Part shown: positions 17,624 to 25,885 of the stretch, piece after piece
Numbering within the stretch: position 1 is the stretch's first letter
Layout of the letters: every line of letters starts with the position of its first letter
From: Chitinophaga sp. MM2321
GTDB lineage: Bacteria > Bacteroidota > Bacteroidia > Chitinophagales > Chitinophagaceae
Assembly: GCF_964033635.1 (NCBI RefSeq)
Contig: NZ_OZ035533.1
Location: 1,364,001-1,428,000, forward strand
Reading direction: 5' to 3'
Length of the DNA stretch: 64,000 nt
Position numbers and translations under genes: made by a program
Notes under the pieces: model-generated
Databases searched by the model: none
The model's input: only the letters and a program-made list of their open reading frames with translations
What the model was told of the DNA's origin: nothing

Positions 17624-18493
17624 GTGGCTTACAACATCCATCCCGCGTTTACAGTAGATGATGAAACCTTACTGGAGACGGATCTGACAGCCTGCCATTT
17701 ATTGGTGCTGGTAGGAAGCGGTACCTTCAGTTATGTAGTGTATGAACCGGTTGCCAAAAAATTTCTGGCATTGAAGTCGTATCATTTTCAGGCACAGAAG
17801 CTGGCTATAGCCGACCTGGAAATGATTGAAGAGGTGTTTGATATGGACAAGCTGCTGTTTACCGCCTTTAAATCTATCCTGCTGGCATTTGATACCGGCA
17901 CCGGTGTATTGGTGCCGCAGCTCTACTACCTGCCTTCCCTGAAGAAGGACTACCTGCACGTGGTACAGCCTGAAAAGATCCAGGAAGCAGTGCTGTCTGA
18001 TCTGATCCCTGCATTGCCGATGGTGAACATTTACAGCGTAGACAAAGACCTGCTGGGATTTTTACGGAAAGAGTTTTCGACTGACCTGGCCATTCATGCC
18101 AACTCGGCTTTGCTGCAATCATATCCACTGGATTTTGATTTCAACAGCGAAGAAGGAATTGCTTTCCTGGAAGTACAAAAACACAGCGTTACCATCACCG
18201 TATACAAGGGGGGTAAATTGTTGATTCAGCAGCAACATGAATATGAAGGCGGACTTGATATGGTATACCTGCTGGTGAATACCTTGCGGCAACTGGGGCT
18301 GGACGAGCAACGCGTAAAGGTAAAACTGGGCGGCGCCATCGGTACAGATTCCGGGGTATACCAGGAAATGTATAAATTTATTCCGCAGCTGGAATGGATA
18401 CAAAGACTACCGGGTTTCAGCTATATTACCAAGATGCAGGAAATACCGGGTTATTATTTTCACAATTTGTATGCGTTAGCGTTATGCGTATAA
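17624..18493 (+). CDS. DUF3822 family protein
   Basis: A roughly 290-residue cytosolic protein of the DUF3822 family, of unknown function, found in Bacteroidota next to rsmD and coaD. Its layout resembles the actin/hexokinase-like ATPase fold (LGGAIGTDSGVYQEM, VTITVYKGGKLL), but I would not assert ATP binding. No ATG is available at the N-terminus: TTG at 17618 and GTG at 17624 are the options, and GTG is chosen. Its stop overlaps the rsmD start by 10 nt, implying translational coupling and shared expression. Confidence 0.8.
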   Translation: MAYNIHPAFTVDDETLLETDLTACHLLVLVGSGTFSYVVYEPVAKKFLALKSYHFQAQKLAIADLEMIEEVFDMDKLLFTAFKSILLAFDTGTGVLVPQLYYLPSLKKDYLHVVQPEKIQEAVLSDLIPALPMVNIYSVDKDLLGFLRKEFSTDLAIHANSALLQSYPLDFDFNSEEGIAFLEVQKHSVTITVYKGGKLLIQQQHEYEGGLDMVYLLVNTLRQLGLDEQRVKVKLGGAIGTDSGVYQEMYKFIPQLEWIQRLPGFSYITKMQEIPGYYFHNLYALALCV

Positions 18494-19038
18494 TCGGAGG
18501 AGAGAGTGGGGGCAGAAAGATTCAACCACCTGCAAAAATGCCTAATACCAGGCCAACTACAGATATTGCAAAAGGGGGATTGTTTAATATTATTGAGAAC
18601 AACCTGGACATACCATCATTAAAAGCACTGGATATTTTTGGCGGCACCGGCAGTATCACCTACGAACTGGCTTCCAGGGGGGCTACAAACCTGACCATTG
18701 TTGAAAAAGATCCTGCTATGGCGGAATTTATCAGCAAAACAGCGAAGTTGCTGGACATCAGCACCCTGAAAATCGTGAAGATGGACGTCTTTAAATACCT
18801 GCAACAGTGTACGGAGAAATTTGATTTTATCTTTGCAGACCCGCCATACGGAATGGATACGCTGCATCAGTTGCCCGGCATTATTTTCACACAACAACTG
18901 CTAAACCCCGAAGGATGGCTGGTGCTGGAACATACACGGCAGCACGATTTCAGGGAAGCATCTTATTTCCGTTCGGAACGGAGTTATGGCGGCACAGTAT
19001 TCACTATCTTTATTAACAGGGAAGAATTGAAACGCTGA
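18484..19038 (+). CDS. rsmD: 16S rRNA (guanine(966)-N2)-methyltransferase
   Basis: Transfers a methyl group from S-adenosylmethionine to G966 of 16S rRNA (E. coli numbering) during small-subunit assembly. The protein has 184 residues from the ATG at 18484, which gives the family N-terminus MRIIGGESGGRKI. The SAM site is ALDIFGGTGSITYE (about 48-61) and the catalytic ADPPYG is at 118-123. Longer upstream reading is possible but would lie wholly inside the DUF3822 gene. It overlaps that gene by 10 nt and precedes coaD by 29 nt. Confidence 0.95.
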   Translation: MRIIGGESGGRKIQPPAKMPNTRPTTDIAKGGLFNIIENNLDIPSLKALDIFGGTGSITYELASRGATNLTIVEKDPAMAEFISKTAKLLDISTLKIVKMDVFKYLQQCTEKFDFIFADPPYGMDTLHQLPGIIFTQQLLNPEGWLVLEHTRQHDFREASYFRSERSYGGTVFTIFINREELKR

Positions 19039-19067
19039 TCAATAAATTACTAAACCAATAAACTTCC

Positions 19068-19544
19068 ATGAGGATCTGTTTATTTCCGGGAACCTTCGAT
19101 CCCATTACCCTGGGCCATACCGATGTAATTGGCCGTGGACTGGATCTGTTTGACCGCATCGTGATAGGTATCGGTACCAACAGCAGCAAAACGCCGATGT
19201 TCACACTTGAAGAGCGGACAGCATGGATCAGGGAGGTTTATAAAAACGATCCACGGGTAGAAGTAAGTGCTTACCAGGGATTGACCATTGATTTTTGTAA
19301 GAAGATAGATGCCCGTTTTATCCTTCGCGGTATCCGCTATGTGAGCGATTTCGAATATGAAAAGGCTATCGCAGATGTGAACCGCACCATTGCCCCGGAG
19401 ATAGAAACCATTTTCCTGACATGTATACCCCAGTATTCCAGTATTGCCTCTACATTGGTAAGGGATATATATAAGTATGGGGGAGATGTAAAGCCCTTCC
19501 TGCCGGAAGCAGTGCTGGAAGGCATCAAAAAGCACAAGCTATAA
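19068..19544 (+). CDS. coaD: Phosphopantetheine adenylyltransferase
   Basis: Joins 4'-phosphopantetheine and ATP to give dephospho-CoA, the penultimate step of coenzyme A synthesis. 158 residues. The nucleotidyltransferase motif TLGH is at 14-17 (PGTFDPITLGHTDVI), followed by RGIRYVSDFEYE and YSSIASTLVRDI, the ISSTxxR-like motif. It lies in the DUF3822-rsmD-coaD-thioesterase run, 17 nt before the next gene. Confidence 0.97.
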   Translation: MRICLFPGTFDPITLGHTDVIGRGLDLFDRIVIGIGTNSSKTPMFTLEERTAWIREVYKNDPRVEVSAYQGLTIDFCKKIDARFILRGIRYVSDFEYEKAIADVNRTIAPEIETIFLTCIPQYSSIASTLVRDIYKYGGDVKPFLPEAVLEGIKKHKL

Positions 19545-19561
19545 TATTTTAAACCGTTAAT

Positions 19562-19993
19562 ATGAAAGCGATCTGGCACTCATTGAATATTTCCCTCGAT
19601 CAGTTGAATGAAATTGGTGGCCCCACCATGGCTACACACCTGGGAATGGAGTTTACCGAAATTGGGCCTGATTACCTGAAGATGATGATGCCGGTTGATC
19701 ACAGAACCGTACAGCCGTACGGGTTATTACATGGTGGCGCTTCTGTTGCCCTGGCGGAAACAGTGGGTAGTATGGCATCAGGACTGGTTATTGATGCTGA
19801 AAAACAGATCTGTGTAGGAATGGAGATCAATGCCAACCACGTTCGTGGTGTAAAAAACGGCTATGTACATGCCTGTGCAAAGCCGCTTCACATTGGTGCT
19901 ACCAGCCATGTGTGGGATATCCGTATTACAGACGACCAGCACCGCCTGGTTTGCGTAAGCAGGCTCACAGTAGCCATCCTGGCGAAACGGTAA
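19562..19993 (+). CDS. PaaI-type hotdog-fold thioesterase
   Basis: A 143-residue cytosolic thioesterase of the PaaI/YdiI group, which hydrolyses acyl-CoA or hydroxybenzoyl-type thioesters. The signature is the Gly-rich helix start YGLLHGGASVALAETVGS, including the catalytic acidic residue in ALAE, followed by MEINANHVRGV. The real substrate is unknown; 1,4-dihydroxy-2-naphthoyl-CoA in menaquinone synthesis is a possibility, but nothing adjacent supports it. Its stop is 4 nt from that of the convergent Nudix gene. Confidence 0.88.
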   Translation: MKAIWHSLNISLDQLNEIGGPTMATHLGMEFTEIGPDYLKMMMPVDHRTVQPYGLLHGGASVALAETVGSMASGLVIDAEKQICVGMEINANHVRGVKNGYVHACAKPLHIGATSHVWDIRITDDQHRLVCVSRLTVAILAKR

Positions 19994-19997
19994 CCGG

Positions 19998-20624
19998 TCA
20001 CAAAATATTTTCCGCTTTGAATACTTCCCGGATGTTCTCATAAGAGTACTTCAGGTACTTATCCGCATTTTCCGGTTTAATCCATTGAATATCCTGTATA
20101 TCTTCCTCTATCTGTGGGATGGTGAGTTCATTGCCGGTAAACTGCATACGATACCAGTAGGTATGTTTCAGTACCTTTTTATTTTTCAGGGGGTAGTAAT
20201 GAAAGGTTTCCGTGATCTTATGTTGCAGCGTAATGTTGTGTAAACCGGTTTCTTCTGCCACTTCACGGACAGCGCAGGTTTCCAGGTCTTCACCGGGATC
20301 CTGTTTTCCTTTGGGGAGGTCCCATTTACCTCTGCGGAACATAATCAGTATTTCTCCGGCAGGGTTGGTGATTAGTCCGCCTGCGGCTACCAGTACGGTA
20401 AAATGCAGGGAGATCTTTTTAAATAACTGTTTTACATCTGCTGTAATAAAAACAACCGCTTCTTTTTTCCCTTCTTCCAGCTTTTGCAGGATCTTTTCTA
20501 TTTTCTCTGCATCAGGATTCGTATAGATTTTTGCGATAGCAGTAATTTCCGGGGGTACTGATCCTGTGTTTTCACTGATGATCAGCGGGCGCTCATTCAG
20601 GTAGATGGTTATATTTGCTTGCAT
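19998..20624 (-). CDS. Nudix hydrolase
   Basis: A 208-residue protein that hydrolyses a nucleoside diphosphate linked to some moiety. A full Nudix box is present at residues 106-128, with the Gly at 106, REVAEE as the metal-binding helix and Gly-Leu at the end. The N-terminal 75 residues form an extra domain of unknown role. An ATG 27 nt upstream is in frame, but a TACATTTG promoter element overlaps that segment, so the ATG at 20624 (MQANITIYL) is the likely start. It is divergent from pyrE with a short shared promoter region. Confidence 0.9.
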   Translation of the reverse strand: MQANITIYLNERPLIISENTGSVPPEITAIAKIYTNPDAEKIEKILQKLEEGKKEAVVFITADVKQLFKKISLHFTVLVAAGGLITNPAGEILIMFRRGKWDLPKGKQDPGEDLETCAVREVAEETGLHNITLQHKITETFHYYPLKNKKVLKHTYWYRMQFTGNELTIPQIEEDIQDIQWIKPENADKYLKYSYENIREVFKAENIL

Positions 20625-20629
20625 GCCTG

Positions 20630-20637
20630 CAAATGTA
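20630..20637 (-). promoter_or_regulatory. Candidate -7 element of Nudix gene
   Basis: The minus strand reads TACATTTG, 5 nt upstream of the ATG at 20624. This fixes the start: the upstream in-frame ATG would precede the promoter. The transcript would be almost leaderless. Confidence 0.55.
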
Positions 20638-20694
20638 ATAACGGGGATCATTACTTTGATGAAAACAATATGTTTTAATCAAAATAAATCATAG

Positions 20695-20702
20695 TAATTT
20701 TG
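20695..20702 (+). promoter_or_regulatory. Candidate -7 element of pyrE
   Basis: TAATTTTG fits TAnnTTTG, 8 nt before the pyrE ATG. The -33 region has only TTTT at the expected distance. Confidence 0.5.
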
Positions 20703-20710
20703 GCGCCTGT

Positions 20711-21346
20711 ATGAGTACAATAAGCGAAAAACAAGTTGCAGAAAAATTGCTGCAGGTGCAGGCGGTGAAATTAAGCCCCTCACAGCCTTTTACATGGGCT
20801 TCCGGCTGGAAATCGCCGATCTATTGCGATAACAGGAAGATTTTATCTTTTCCTTATGTGCGTGACTACATAAAATCGGAGTTGTGCAATGTCGTATTTG
20901 AAACGTTTCCGGATGCAGCGGTGATTGCTGGCGTTGCCACGGCGGGTATTCCGCATGGTGCGCTGATAGCGGATCAGCTGAAGCTGCCGTTTATTTATGT
21001 ACGGTCCAAACCAAAAGAACATGGTATGGGTAACCGGATAGAAGGTGTATTACAGTCCGGTCAGCCGGTGGTGGTGGTAGAAGACCTGATTTCTACCGGT
21101 AAGAGCAGCCTCGAAGCCGTACAGGCTATCCGGGAAGCCGGTGGCGAAGTGGTGGGCATGGTGTCTATCTTTAATTATGGCTTTGATGTGGCCGTGAAAG
21201 CCTTTGCAGCGGCGGGGGTACCCTACTATTCCCTGAGCAATTACAATGCAATGATTGCCCTGGCTGAAGAGAAAGGGATTGTATCTGCTGATGAAATAGC
21301 CACCTTGCAGGCCTGGCGGAGTGCGCCGGATCAGTGGGGCAGGTAG
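20711..21346 (+). CDS. pyrE: Orotate phosphoribosyltransferase
   Basis: Joins orotate and PRPP to give orotidine 5'-phosphate in pyrimidine synthesis. 211 residues. The 13-residue PRPP-binding motif is at 120-132 (VVVVEDLISTGKS). The N-terminal FTWASGWKSPIYCDNR and the catalytic-loop segment RSKPKEHGMGNRIEG are typical of the dimeric enzyme. It is divergent from the Nudix gene and separated by about 50 nt from a heavy-metal-domain gene, probably transcribed separately. Confidence 0.96.
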   Translation: MSTISEKQVAEKLLQVQAVKLSPSQPFTWASGWKSPIYCDNRKILSFPYVRDYIKSELCNVVFETFPDAAVIAGVATAGIPHGALIADQLKLPFIYVRSKPKEHGMGNRIEGVLQSGQPVVVVEDLISTGKSSLEAVQAIREAGGEVVGMVSIFNYGFDVAVKAFAAAGVPYYSLSNYNAMIALAEEKGIVSADEIATLQAWRSAPDQWGR

Positions 21347-21397
21347 TGATTGATGGATATAACTTTTTTTGTATATTCGGGTGTCAAAATCTATACT

Positions 21398-21781
21398 ATG
21401 CGTATCTTAAAATTAGTGATGCTTTTGTTGGTGGCCAGTATGGGCATAGCAATGGCACAACAGAAAAAGAAAACGGTACTGACCGCTAAAATCAGTACGC
21501 CAACAGTACAGTGTGAGTCCTGTAAGAACCGTATCGAACGGTATATGTCGCAGGAAGAAGGCGTGGAGATGGTAAAAGTGGATTATAAGAAACATATTAC
21601 CACTGTAAAATACTGGGATGACCGTACCAACATTGAAAATATCAAAACGGGTATTGCAAATGCCGGTTATGATGCGGATAATGTAACGGCTAACGAAGAA
21701 TCTTACGCCAAACTGCCTACCTGCTGCAAGAAACCTGAAGATGGCGGCGGCATGGAGAAAGACAAGAAAAAGAAACACTAA
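21398..21781 (+). CDS. Exported heavy-metal-associated (HMA) domain protein
   Basis: A 127-residue secreted protein with a ferredoxin-like HMA domain. A signal peptide covers residues 1-20 (ending GIAMA). The metal-binding loop is CESC at 39-42, and VEMVKVDYKKHITTVKYW and the IENIKTGIANAGYDAD helix complete the fold. A Cys-Cys pair occurs near the C-terminus (LPTCCKKPED), followed by a Lys-rich tail. In this family the CxxC loop binds Cu(I), Zn or Hg; which one is unknown. In-frame codons upstream (21350) would break the signal peptide, so ATG at 21398 is used. Confidence 0.88.
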   Translation: MRILKLVMLLLVASMGIAMAQQKKKTVLTAKISTPTVQCESCKNRIERYMSQEEGVEMVKVDYKKHITTVKYWDDRTNIENIKTGIANAGYDADNVTANEESYAKLPTCCKKPEDGGGMEKDKKKKH

Positions 21782-21788
21782 ATATTTG

Positions 21789-21822
21789 AAGGGCTGGCTG
21801 AGAAGTCAGCCCTTATCGTTTT
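21789..21822 (+). terminator. Intrinsic terminator
   Basis: AAGGGCTGGCT and AGTCAGCCCTT pair with one G-T wobble around a 4-nt loop, followed by a T-rich stretch. It lies 7 nt after the HMA-domain gene and ends the pyrE-side transcripts. Confidence 0.75.
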
Positions 21823-21868
21823 ACAAAATCCCTTCTTCCAATTAACCGGCTTCCTTTATTATTGCTTA

Positions 21869-22324
21869 TCAGAAGAAATTTAAGGCCTGTTTCGTCTCAC
21901 ATTTGATAGGGAACGGGAGATACACCCCACCTTTACCTACTTTGCAATTACCGGTGGCCTTGATGGTCACCTCTTTATTGGCAAAGGCGCTAAATGCGTT
22001 TTTCAGCACATTCGCCATATTTAGCTCGAGTCTAACCGGGAAATAGAAAGTGTCCTTAGCAGGGATATAGATCATGGTGTCCTGCATGGAATGGCCTACC
22101 TGTGTATCATCAAAAAACAGGTCAAAATTGGCGTCTTTCAGCTGGAGGTTATAGTTATTTGGATTGTAATATGCCAGGGTCATTCTTACGATACTTTTGG
22201 ACATACCCAGTTCATCCATCTCCAATCCGGCTACCCGCACAAATTGCAGATCCTTCATTTTCTCACAGGAACTGATGAGTCCCCAGGTTGCAAAAATTAT
22301 CAATAATAAACGGAATGCTTTCAT
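21869..22324 (-). CDS. LEA type-2-like lipoprotein
   Basis: A 151-residue lipoprotein (signal ending LISSC, Cys20). The body has the WHy/LEA_2 pattern: a GLEMDEL-type start, then LAYYNPNNYNLQLKDANFDLFFDD, with the Asn-Pro-Asn segment typical of this beta-sandwich, and DTFYFPVRLELNM. Bacterial members are probably periplasmic or outer-membrane-bound; their function is not established. A longer reading to 22384 has no sensible signal peptide, so ATG at 22324 is chosen. Stress-related roles known from plants should not be transferred. Confidence 0.78.
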   Translation of the reverse strand: MKAFRLLLIIFATWGLISSCEKMKDLQFVRVAGLEMDELGMSKSIVRMTLAYYNPNNYNLQLKDANFDLFFDDTQVGHSMQDTMIYIPAKDTFYFPVRLELNMANVLKNAFSAFANKEVTIKATGNCKVGKGGVYLPFPIKCETKQALNFF

Positions 22325-22432
22325 GAGAAAGTTGGCATTTGATTTTTTCAAACCCAAACCTACTGCAAAGGTTTTACTTAACAAAAGCGAGGTGCTTTAT
22401 TAGGAAACATTTAACCAACCCTGACACTACTG

Positions 22433-22654
22433 CGCCATTCTTTTAAGTGGCGTAAAACGGGCTAAAATGGTCTTTGCTTAGGTTGCTCCCGGAGGGGAGC
22501 ATATTGGTAGCCGGGAGACAATCGGGGTATCGGGTGGGTAATTCCGTGTTTTTGGATCAAGGCAAAATAACATCATTTTAACCTCCTTCCCATTTCCGGA
22601 GGCAGGAGTAATGCGTTGATTTGAGATCTCCGGTTGAGAGAATAAATGGGGAAG
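22433..22654. other. Candidate structured RNA or repeat region
   Basis: Inverted repeats include CGCCA/TGGCG (22433-22437 with 22448-22452) and TGCTCCC/GGGAGCA (22484-22501). There is also a nested pair: CTTCCCATTT (22586-22595) with AAATGGGGAAG (22644-22654, one bulge), enclosing CCGGAG (22596-22601) with CTCCGG (22628-22633). The region is more GC-rich than the spacers around it. I do not match it to RNase P RNA, tmRNA or SRP RNA. Confidence 0.3.
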
Positions 22655-22925
22655 TGTTGCCGAAAAAGAAGCCATCATAGAGTGATGACAATTCACTTTT
22701 TTGATGACAGTCTCTTTAGAGGGGTGTATGTTTATCTTTCTTTTTGTGAGGATAGCAAACACTACCGTTTTGGATAAATTGAAGGGGGTTCTGCTGTTTC
22801 TAAATGTTGGATACTCATCGGGAATGGGAGCGGACTACATTTGTATTGCTCATAAAACAAATATAAAAAAATACATTCTTTATAAATTTCTGTTATCTTT
22901 ACACTTCCTCCTCTGTTCGCTAAAA

Positions 22926-23021
22926 ATGATCAAAAAAGCGACTAATTTCTTTAGTATTTTTGCATTAGCCTGGTCTTTTGCCGTAATCATACGACTACTA
23001 AGTTTATTAGCATATTATTAA
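22926..23021 (+). CDS. Possible 31-residue membrane microprotein
   Basis: A 31-codon frame begins MIKKATNFF and continues as a single hydrophobic helix with one Arg in the middle (FAVIIRLLSLLAYY). A near-consensus promoter box TATCTTTA is at 22894-22901, about 25 nt before the ATG. A basic N-terminus and one membrane-spanning length are what a small membrane protein would show, but chance AT-rich sequence could give the same. Low confidence. Confidence 0.25.
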   Translation: MIKKATNFFSIFALAWSFAVIIRLLSLLAYY

Positions 23022-23135
23022 CTTTTCTATGAACTGTTAACCAGTTACTTAAAGTTAATTGTTAAGTGTTTGATCTTAAGCAACTGCACAGGTGAATGAT
23101 TTGCTTTTGTATCCGCAGGTAAAAATTTTGACATT

Positions 23136-23762
23136 ATGACAGAGAACAAAAAGGAAGGAACATTACTAATTGAGTCTCAGTTCTTTCCGCCGATTGACTT
23201 CTATAAAACTTTAATTAAACACGACATATTACAGATTGAAAAATATGAACACTACCAGAAGCTGAGTTTCAGGAACCGTTGTTATGTTGCTGGACCAAAT
23301 GGCCGTATGATTTTAAGTGTCCCCCTGGCGAGAGGAAAAAATCAGCGCACGGTTATGAAGGATGTTCGGATCAGCAATGAAGAAAAATGGCAGTCGCTGC
23401 ATTGGAAAACGCTCGTGTCTGCTTATCGTCGTTCTCCCTGGTTTGAATATTATGAAGCCGACTTTGAAGGGTTGTTTCAAAAGCAATATGACTTCTTGCT
23501 CGACTGGAACATGGCATGTTTTGAATGGATAAACAGCAAGCTCGGCCTTTCGGTGCCGGTTACCTTTACGGAAAGTTATCAAAAGGATGTGCCTGGTGTT
23601 ACCGATGCGCGTGGTACTATTTTACCAAACGTGATTTCCGCAGAACCAACCCGTTATACCCAGGTATTTCAGGAGCGTGCCGGTTTTATTCCCGGCTTAA
23701 GTATCCTCGACCCGCTTTTTTGCGAAGGAAAACAGGCATTAAGCGTTATTAAAGAAGGTTGA
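23136..23762 (+). CDS. WbqC-like family protein
   Basis: A 208-residue cytosolic protein of the WbqC-like family. Recognisable parts are an N-terminal ESQFFPPIDFYKTL, the YEHYQKLSFRNRCYVAGPNG stretch, LSVPLARGK, and SLHWKTLVSAYRRSPWFEYYE. Members occur near O-antigen or glycan loci in some bacteria, but their reaction is not established, and in Bacteroidota the gene is commonly a core-genome locus. No glycan genes are adjacent here. Upstream is the 0.8 kb non-coding gap. Confidence 0.85.
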   Translation: MTENKKEGTLLIESQFFPPIDFYKTLIKHDILQIEKYEHYQKLSFRNRCYVAGPNGRMILSVPLARGKNQRTVMKDVRISNEEKWQSLHWKTLVSAYRRSPWFEYYEADFEGLFQKQYDFLLDWNMACFEWINSKLGLSVPVTFTESYQKDVPGVTDARGTILPNVISAEPTRYTQVFQERAGFIPGLSILDPLFCEGKQALSVIKEG

Positions 23763-24013
23763 TTAAAACATTAAATAAATTTATTCAATGTGTTGATTTA
23801 TAATTGTTTGTATATTTGTAGTGGTTTTTGCCCACTTTTAATTAACACCTCTGGAAAAAAATTACTGTAGCAATCGACAAAATATTTAGATTTGCAACCA
23901 ATTTTGCTGGGTTTAGAACTGACGTAGGTGTGTAAACCAGGAGTTTCCAGCGAGGGAAAAGGAGCATTTATCCTGTAGTTTAAATTTTATTACTAAATCA
24001 TTTGCAGATTTAA
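23763..24013. other. Leader/promoter region of the decarboxylase gene
   Basis: A 251-bp AT-rich gap. TATATTTG at about 23812-23819 and TAGATTTG at 23887-23894 both match the -7 consensus, so there may be tandem promoters giving leaders of about 115-190 nt. That is long for this group and could hold a regulatory leader, but no clear structure is visible. Confidence 0.45.
23887..23894 (+). promoter_or_regulatory. Candidate -7 element of decarboxylase gene
   Basis: TAGATTTG matches TAnnTTTG; a transcript from here would have a leader of about 115 nt before the ATG at 24014. Confidence 0.4.
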
Positions 24014-25414
24014 ATGAACAACACCTACACCGACCTCGTTAAACAGACTTTTGAATTTCCCCAGGAGGGCTTTGAAGTAAAAGATAACTACCTGGAATTT
24101 AACGGTTTGGATATTAAGGCGCTGATTGACAAGTACGGGACGCCTTTTAAGTTGACCTACCTTCCTAAAATCGGGATGCAGATCAACAAAGCAAAAAAGA
24201 TGTTCCAGGATGCCATTAAAAAGAACAGGTACGACGGGGACTATTATTATTGCTATTGCACCAAAAGCTCGCATTTCTCCTTTATAATGGAGGAAACGTT
24301 GAAGCATGGTGTACATATAGAGACGTCTTTTGCATACGATATTGACATCATCAATAAGTTACACGAGCGTAAGAAGATTAATAAGGAGACCTTTGTTATC
24401 TGTAATGGTTTTAAAACAAAATCTTATACCCGGGCCATCGCGCGACTGATCAACAGCGGATTTAAGAATGTTGTACCGGTACTTGATAACAAAGAAGAAC
24501 TGGAAGACTATAAAAGGAATATAAGAATAAAGGATAAAGTGAAACTGGGTTTGCGTGTAGCAGCAGAAGAAGAGCCCAGCTTTGATTTTTATACTTCCCG
24601 GTTAGGTATTCCTCCCCGTGATATCCTGGAGTATTATGTAGATAAGATCAAGGGTAATGAGAAGTTTGAGCTGAAAATGCTGCACTTCTTCATGAACAAG
24701 GGGATTAAGGATGATATCTACTACTGGAGTCAGTTTAACCGGGTGATCAACCTTTACTGCCAGCTGAAGAAGATTTGTCCTGAGCTGGATAGTATTAATG
24801 TGGGTGGCGGTTTTCCGATTAAGCACTCCCTGGGTTTTGACTACGATTACAATTACATCGTCAATGAAATTGTAGCCAATATCAAAAGCATGTGTAAGAA
24901 GAATAAGGTACCTGTGCCGAATATTTACACAGAATTTGGCTCTTTTACAGTGGGAGAAAGCGGTGCAGTGATTTATAGTGTGATAGGTGAAAAGATGCAG
25001 AATGACCGGGAATCCTGGTATATGATTGATAGCTCTTTCATTACCACGTTGCCGGACACCTGGGGGATCGGGGAGAAGTTCCTGATGCTACCTATTAATA
25101 AGTGGGATCAGGAATACCAGGAAGTTCACCTGGGCGGCCTCACCTGCGACGGATATGATTTTTATACATCTGAAGAGCATATAAACGCGGTATTTTTGCC
25201 GAAACAACAGCCTACGGGAGAACCACTATATATTGGCTTCTTCCATACAGGCGCTTACCAGGATCAGCTGAGCGGGTATGGTGGTATCAAGCATTGTCTT
25301 ATACCTTCGCCCAAGCATGTCATCGTGGGGTACGACAAAAACGGCCAGTTGAAAGATTGGTTATACGCAAAGGAGCAAACAGCTCAGAGCATGTTGAAGA
25401 TTTTGGGTTATTAA
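24014..25414 (+). CDS. Arginine decarboxylase-type PLP enzyme (alanine-racemase fold)
   Basis: A 466-residue fold-type III PLP decarboxylase related to biosynthetic arginine, ornithine and diaminopimelate decarboxylases. The Schiff-base lysine is Lys84 in YCYCTKSSH. NVGGGFPI binds the cofactor phosphate, and LTCDGYD supplies the catalytic Cys378 contributed to the partner subunit. The protein is far shorter than E. coli SpeA (about 650 residues), but it matches the form usually annotated as arginine decarboxylase in Bacteroidota, making agmatine for polyamine synthesis. The exact substrate is inferred. It is followed by a GC-rich terminator and palindrome R4. Confidence 0.85.
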   Translation: MNNTYTDLVKQTFEFPQEGFEVKDNYLEFNGLDIKALIDKYGTPFKLTYLPKIGMQINKAKKMFQDAIKKNRYDGDYYYCYCTKSSHFSFIMEETLKHGVHIETSFAYDIDIINKLHERKKINKETFVICNGFKTKSYTRAIARLINSGFKNVVPVLDNKEELEDYKRNIRIKDKVKLGLRVAAEEEPSFDFYTSRLGIPPRDILEYYVDKIKGNEKFELKMLHFFMNKGIKDDIYYWSQFNRVINLYCQLKKICPELDSINVGGGFPIKHSLGFDYDYNYIVNEIVANIKSMCKKNKVPVPNIYTEFGSFTVGESGAVIYSVIGEKMQNDRESWYMIDSSFITTLPDTWGIGEKFLMLPINKWDQEYQEVHLGGLTCDGYDFYTSEEHINAVFLPKQQPTGEPLYIGFFHTGAYQDQLSGYGGIKHCLIPSPKHVIVGYDKNGQLKDWLYAKEQTAQSMLKILGY

Positions 25415-25439
25415 AAAAATGGGTTAGTAATCCTACTGG

Positions 25440-25470
25440 AAGCCCCCCGATTTTTCGGGGGGCTTAATTT
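25440..25470 (+). terminator. Intrinsic terminator of decarboxylase gene
   Basis: AAGCCCCCCGA and TCGGGGGGCTT form an 11-bp, GC-rich stem with a TTTT loop, followed by AATTTATTT. It is 25 nt after the stop codon and immediately before palindrome R4. Confidence 0.9.
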
Positions 25471-25574
25471 ATTTAGTCATTTAATTATTTAGAGATTTGG
25501 CTGCTTAGTACAAAGGGAAATTCCTTTCTGAAACTAAACAACCAAATCTCTAAATAATTAAATGACTAAATAAA
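25468..25574. repeat. Long intergenic palindrome R4 (33-bp perfect arms)
   Basis: 25468-25500 and 25542-25574 are perfect reverse complements, with weaker pairing continuing inward. Its outer 32 nt are identical to those of R1, nearly 24 kb away, while the loops differ. It is the one member separated from its stop codon by an ordinary terminator. Confidence 0.95.
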
Positions 25575-25885
25575 AAAAGGGGTTCATGTTACTGAGACCC
25601 CTATCATGGCATAGGTTAGATGATATTCAACAGCATAAGGACAATAGGAGTAAGTTTGGTGTAACAAAGATATAGTAGCTCCGCGCCATTTGTAAGACCT
25701 AAAAGTTGTAATTTTTTTTAACCTCCTATTAACAAAAATAGTTGTTGGAACAACAATTTATTATTACTCATTTTATCAAGATGACCAGTAGCGCGCTTAT
25801 CAGCGGAAGGGCAATATGGACCAATTGAATAACAATCGATGAAATGAGTTGTAAAAAAATGTTATATCTCACACGGACGTGTAGG
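25575..25885. other. Convergent gap, no gene seen
   Basis: About 310 bp between R4 and the minus-strand membrane protein gene. It is AT-rich with a weak GGGGT/ACCCC inverted repeat near 25579-25602. No ORF, RNA gene or clear terminator is supportable. Confidence 0.5.

Larger units (their letters stand above)
22325..23135. other. Large intergenic gap with RNA-like hairpins, no clear gene
   Basis: An 811-bp region without a convincing protein gene. It contains several nested inverted repeats between 22433 and 22654 and a possible 31-codon reading frame at 22926. Short ORFs on both strands in 22478-23021 have poor composition and no recognisable family. A structured RNA or a decayed repeat is possible. 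Confidence 0.5.

Noticed and set aside
22433..22654. Known structural RNA (RNase P RNA, tmRNA, SRP RNA)
   Set aside because: I could not find the conserved motifs of these RNAs, so I report only unexplained hairpins.
22478..22762. Minus-strand 94-codon ORF in the large gap
   Set aside because: No signal, domain or promoter; its composition reflects the GC-rich hairpin region; better seen as non-coding.
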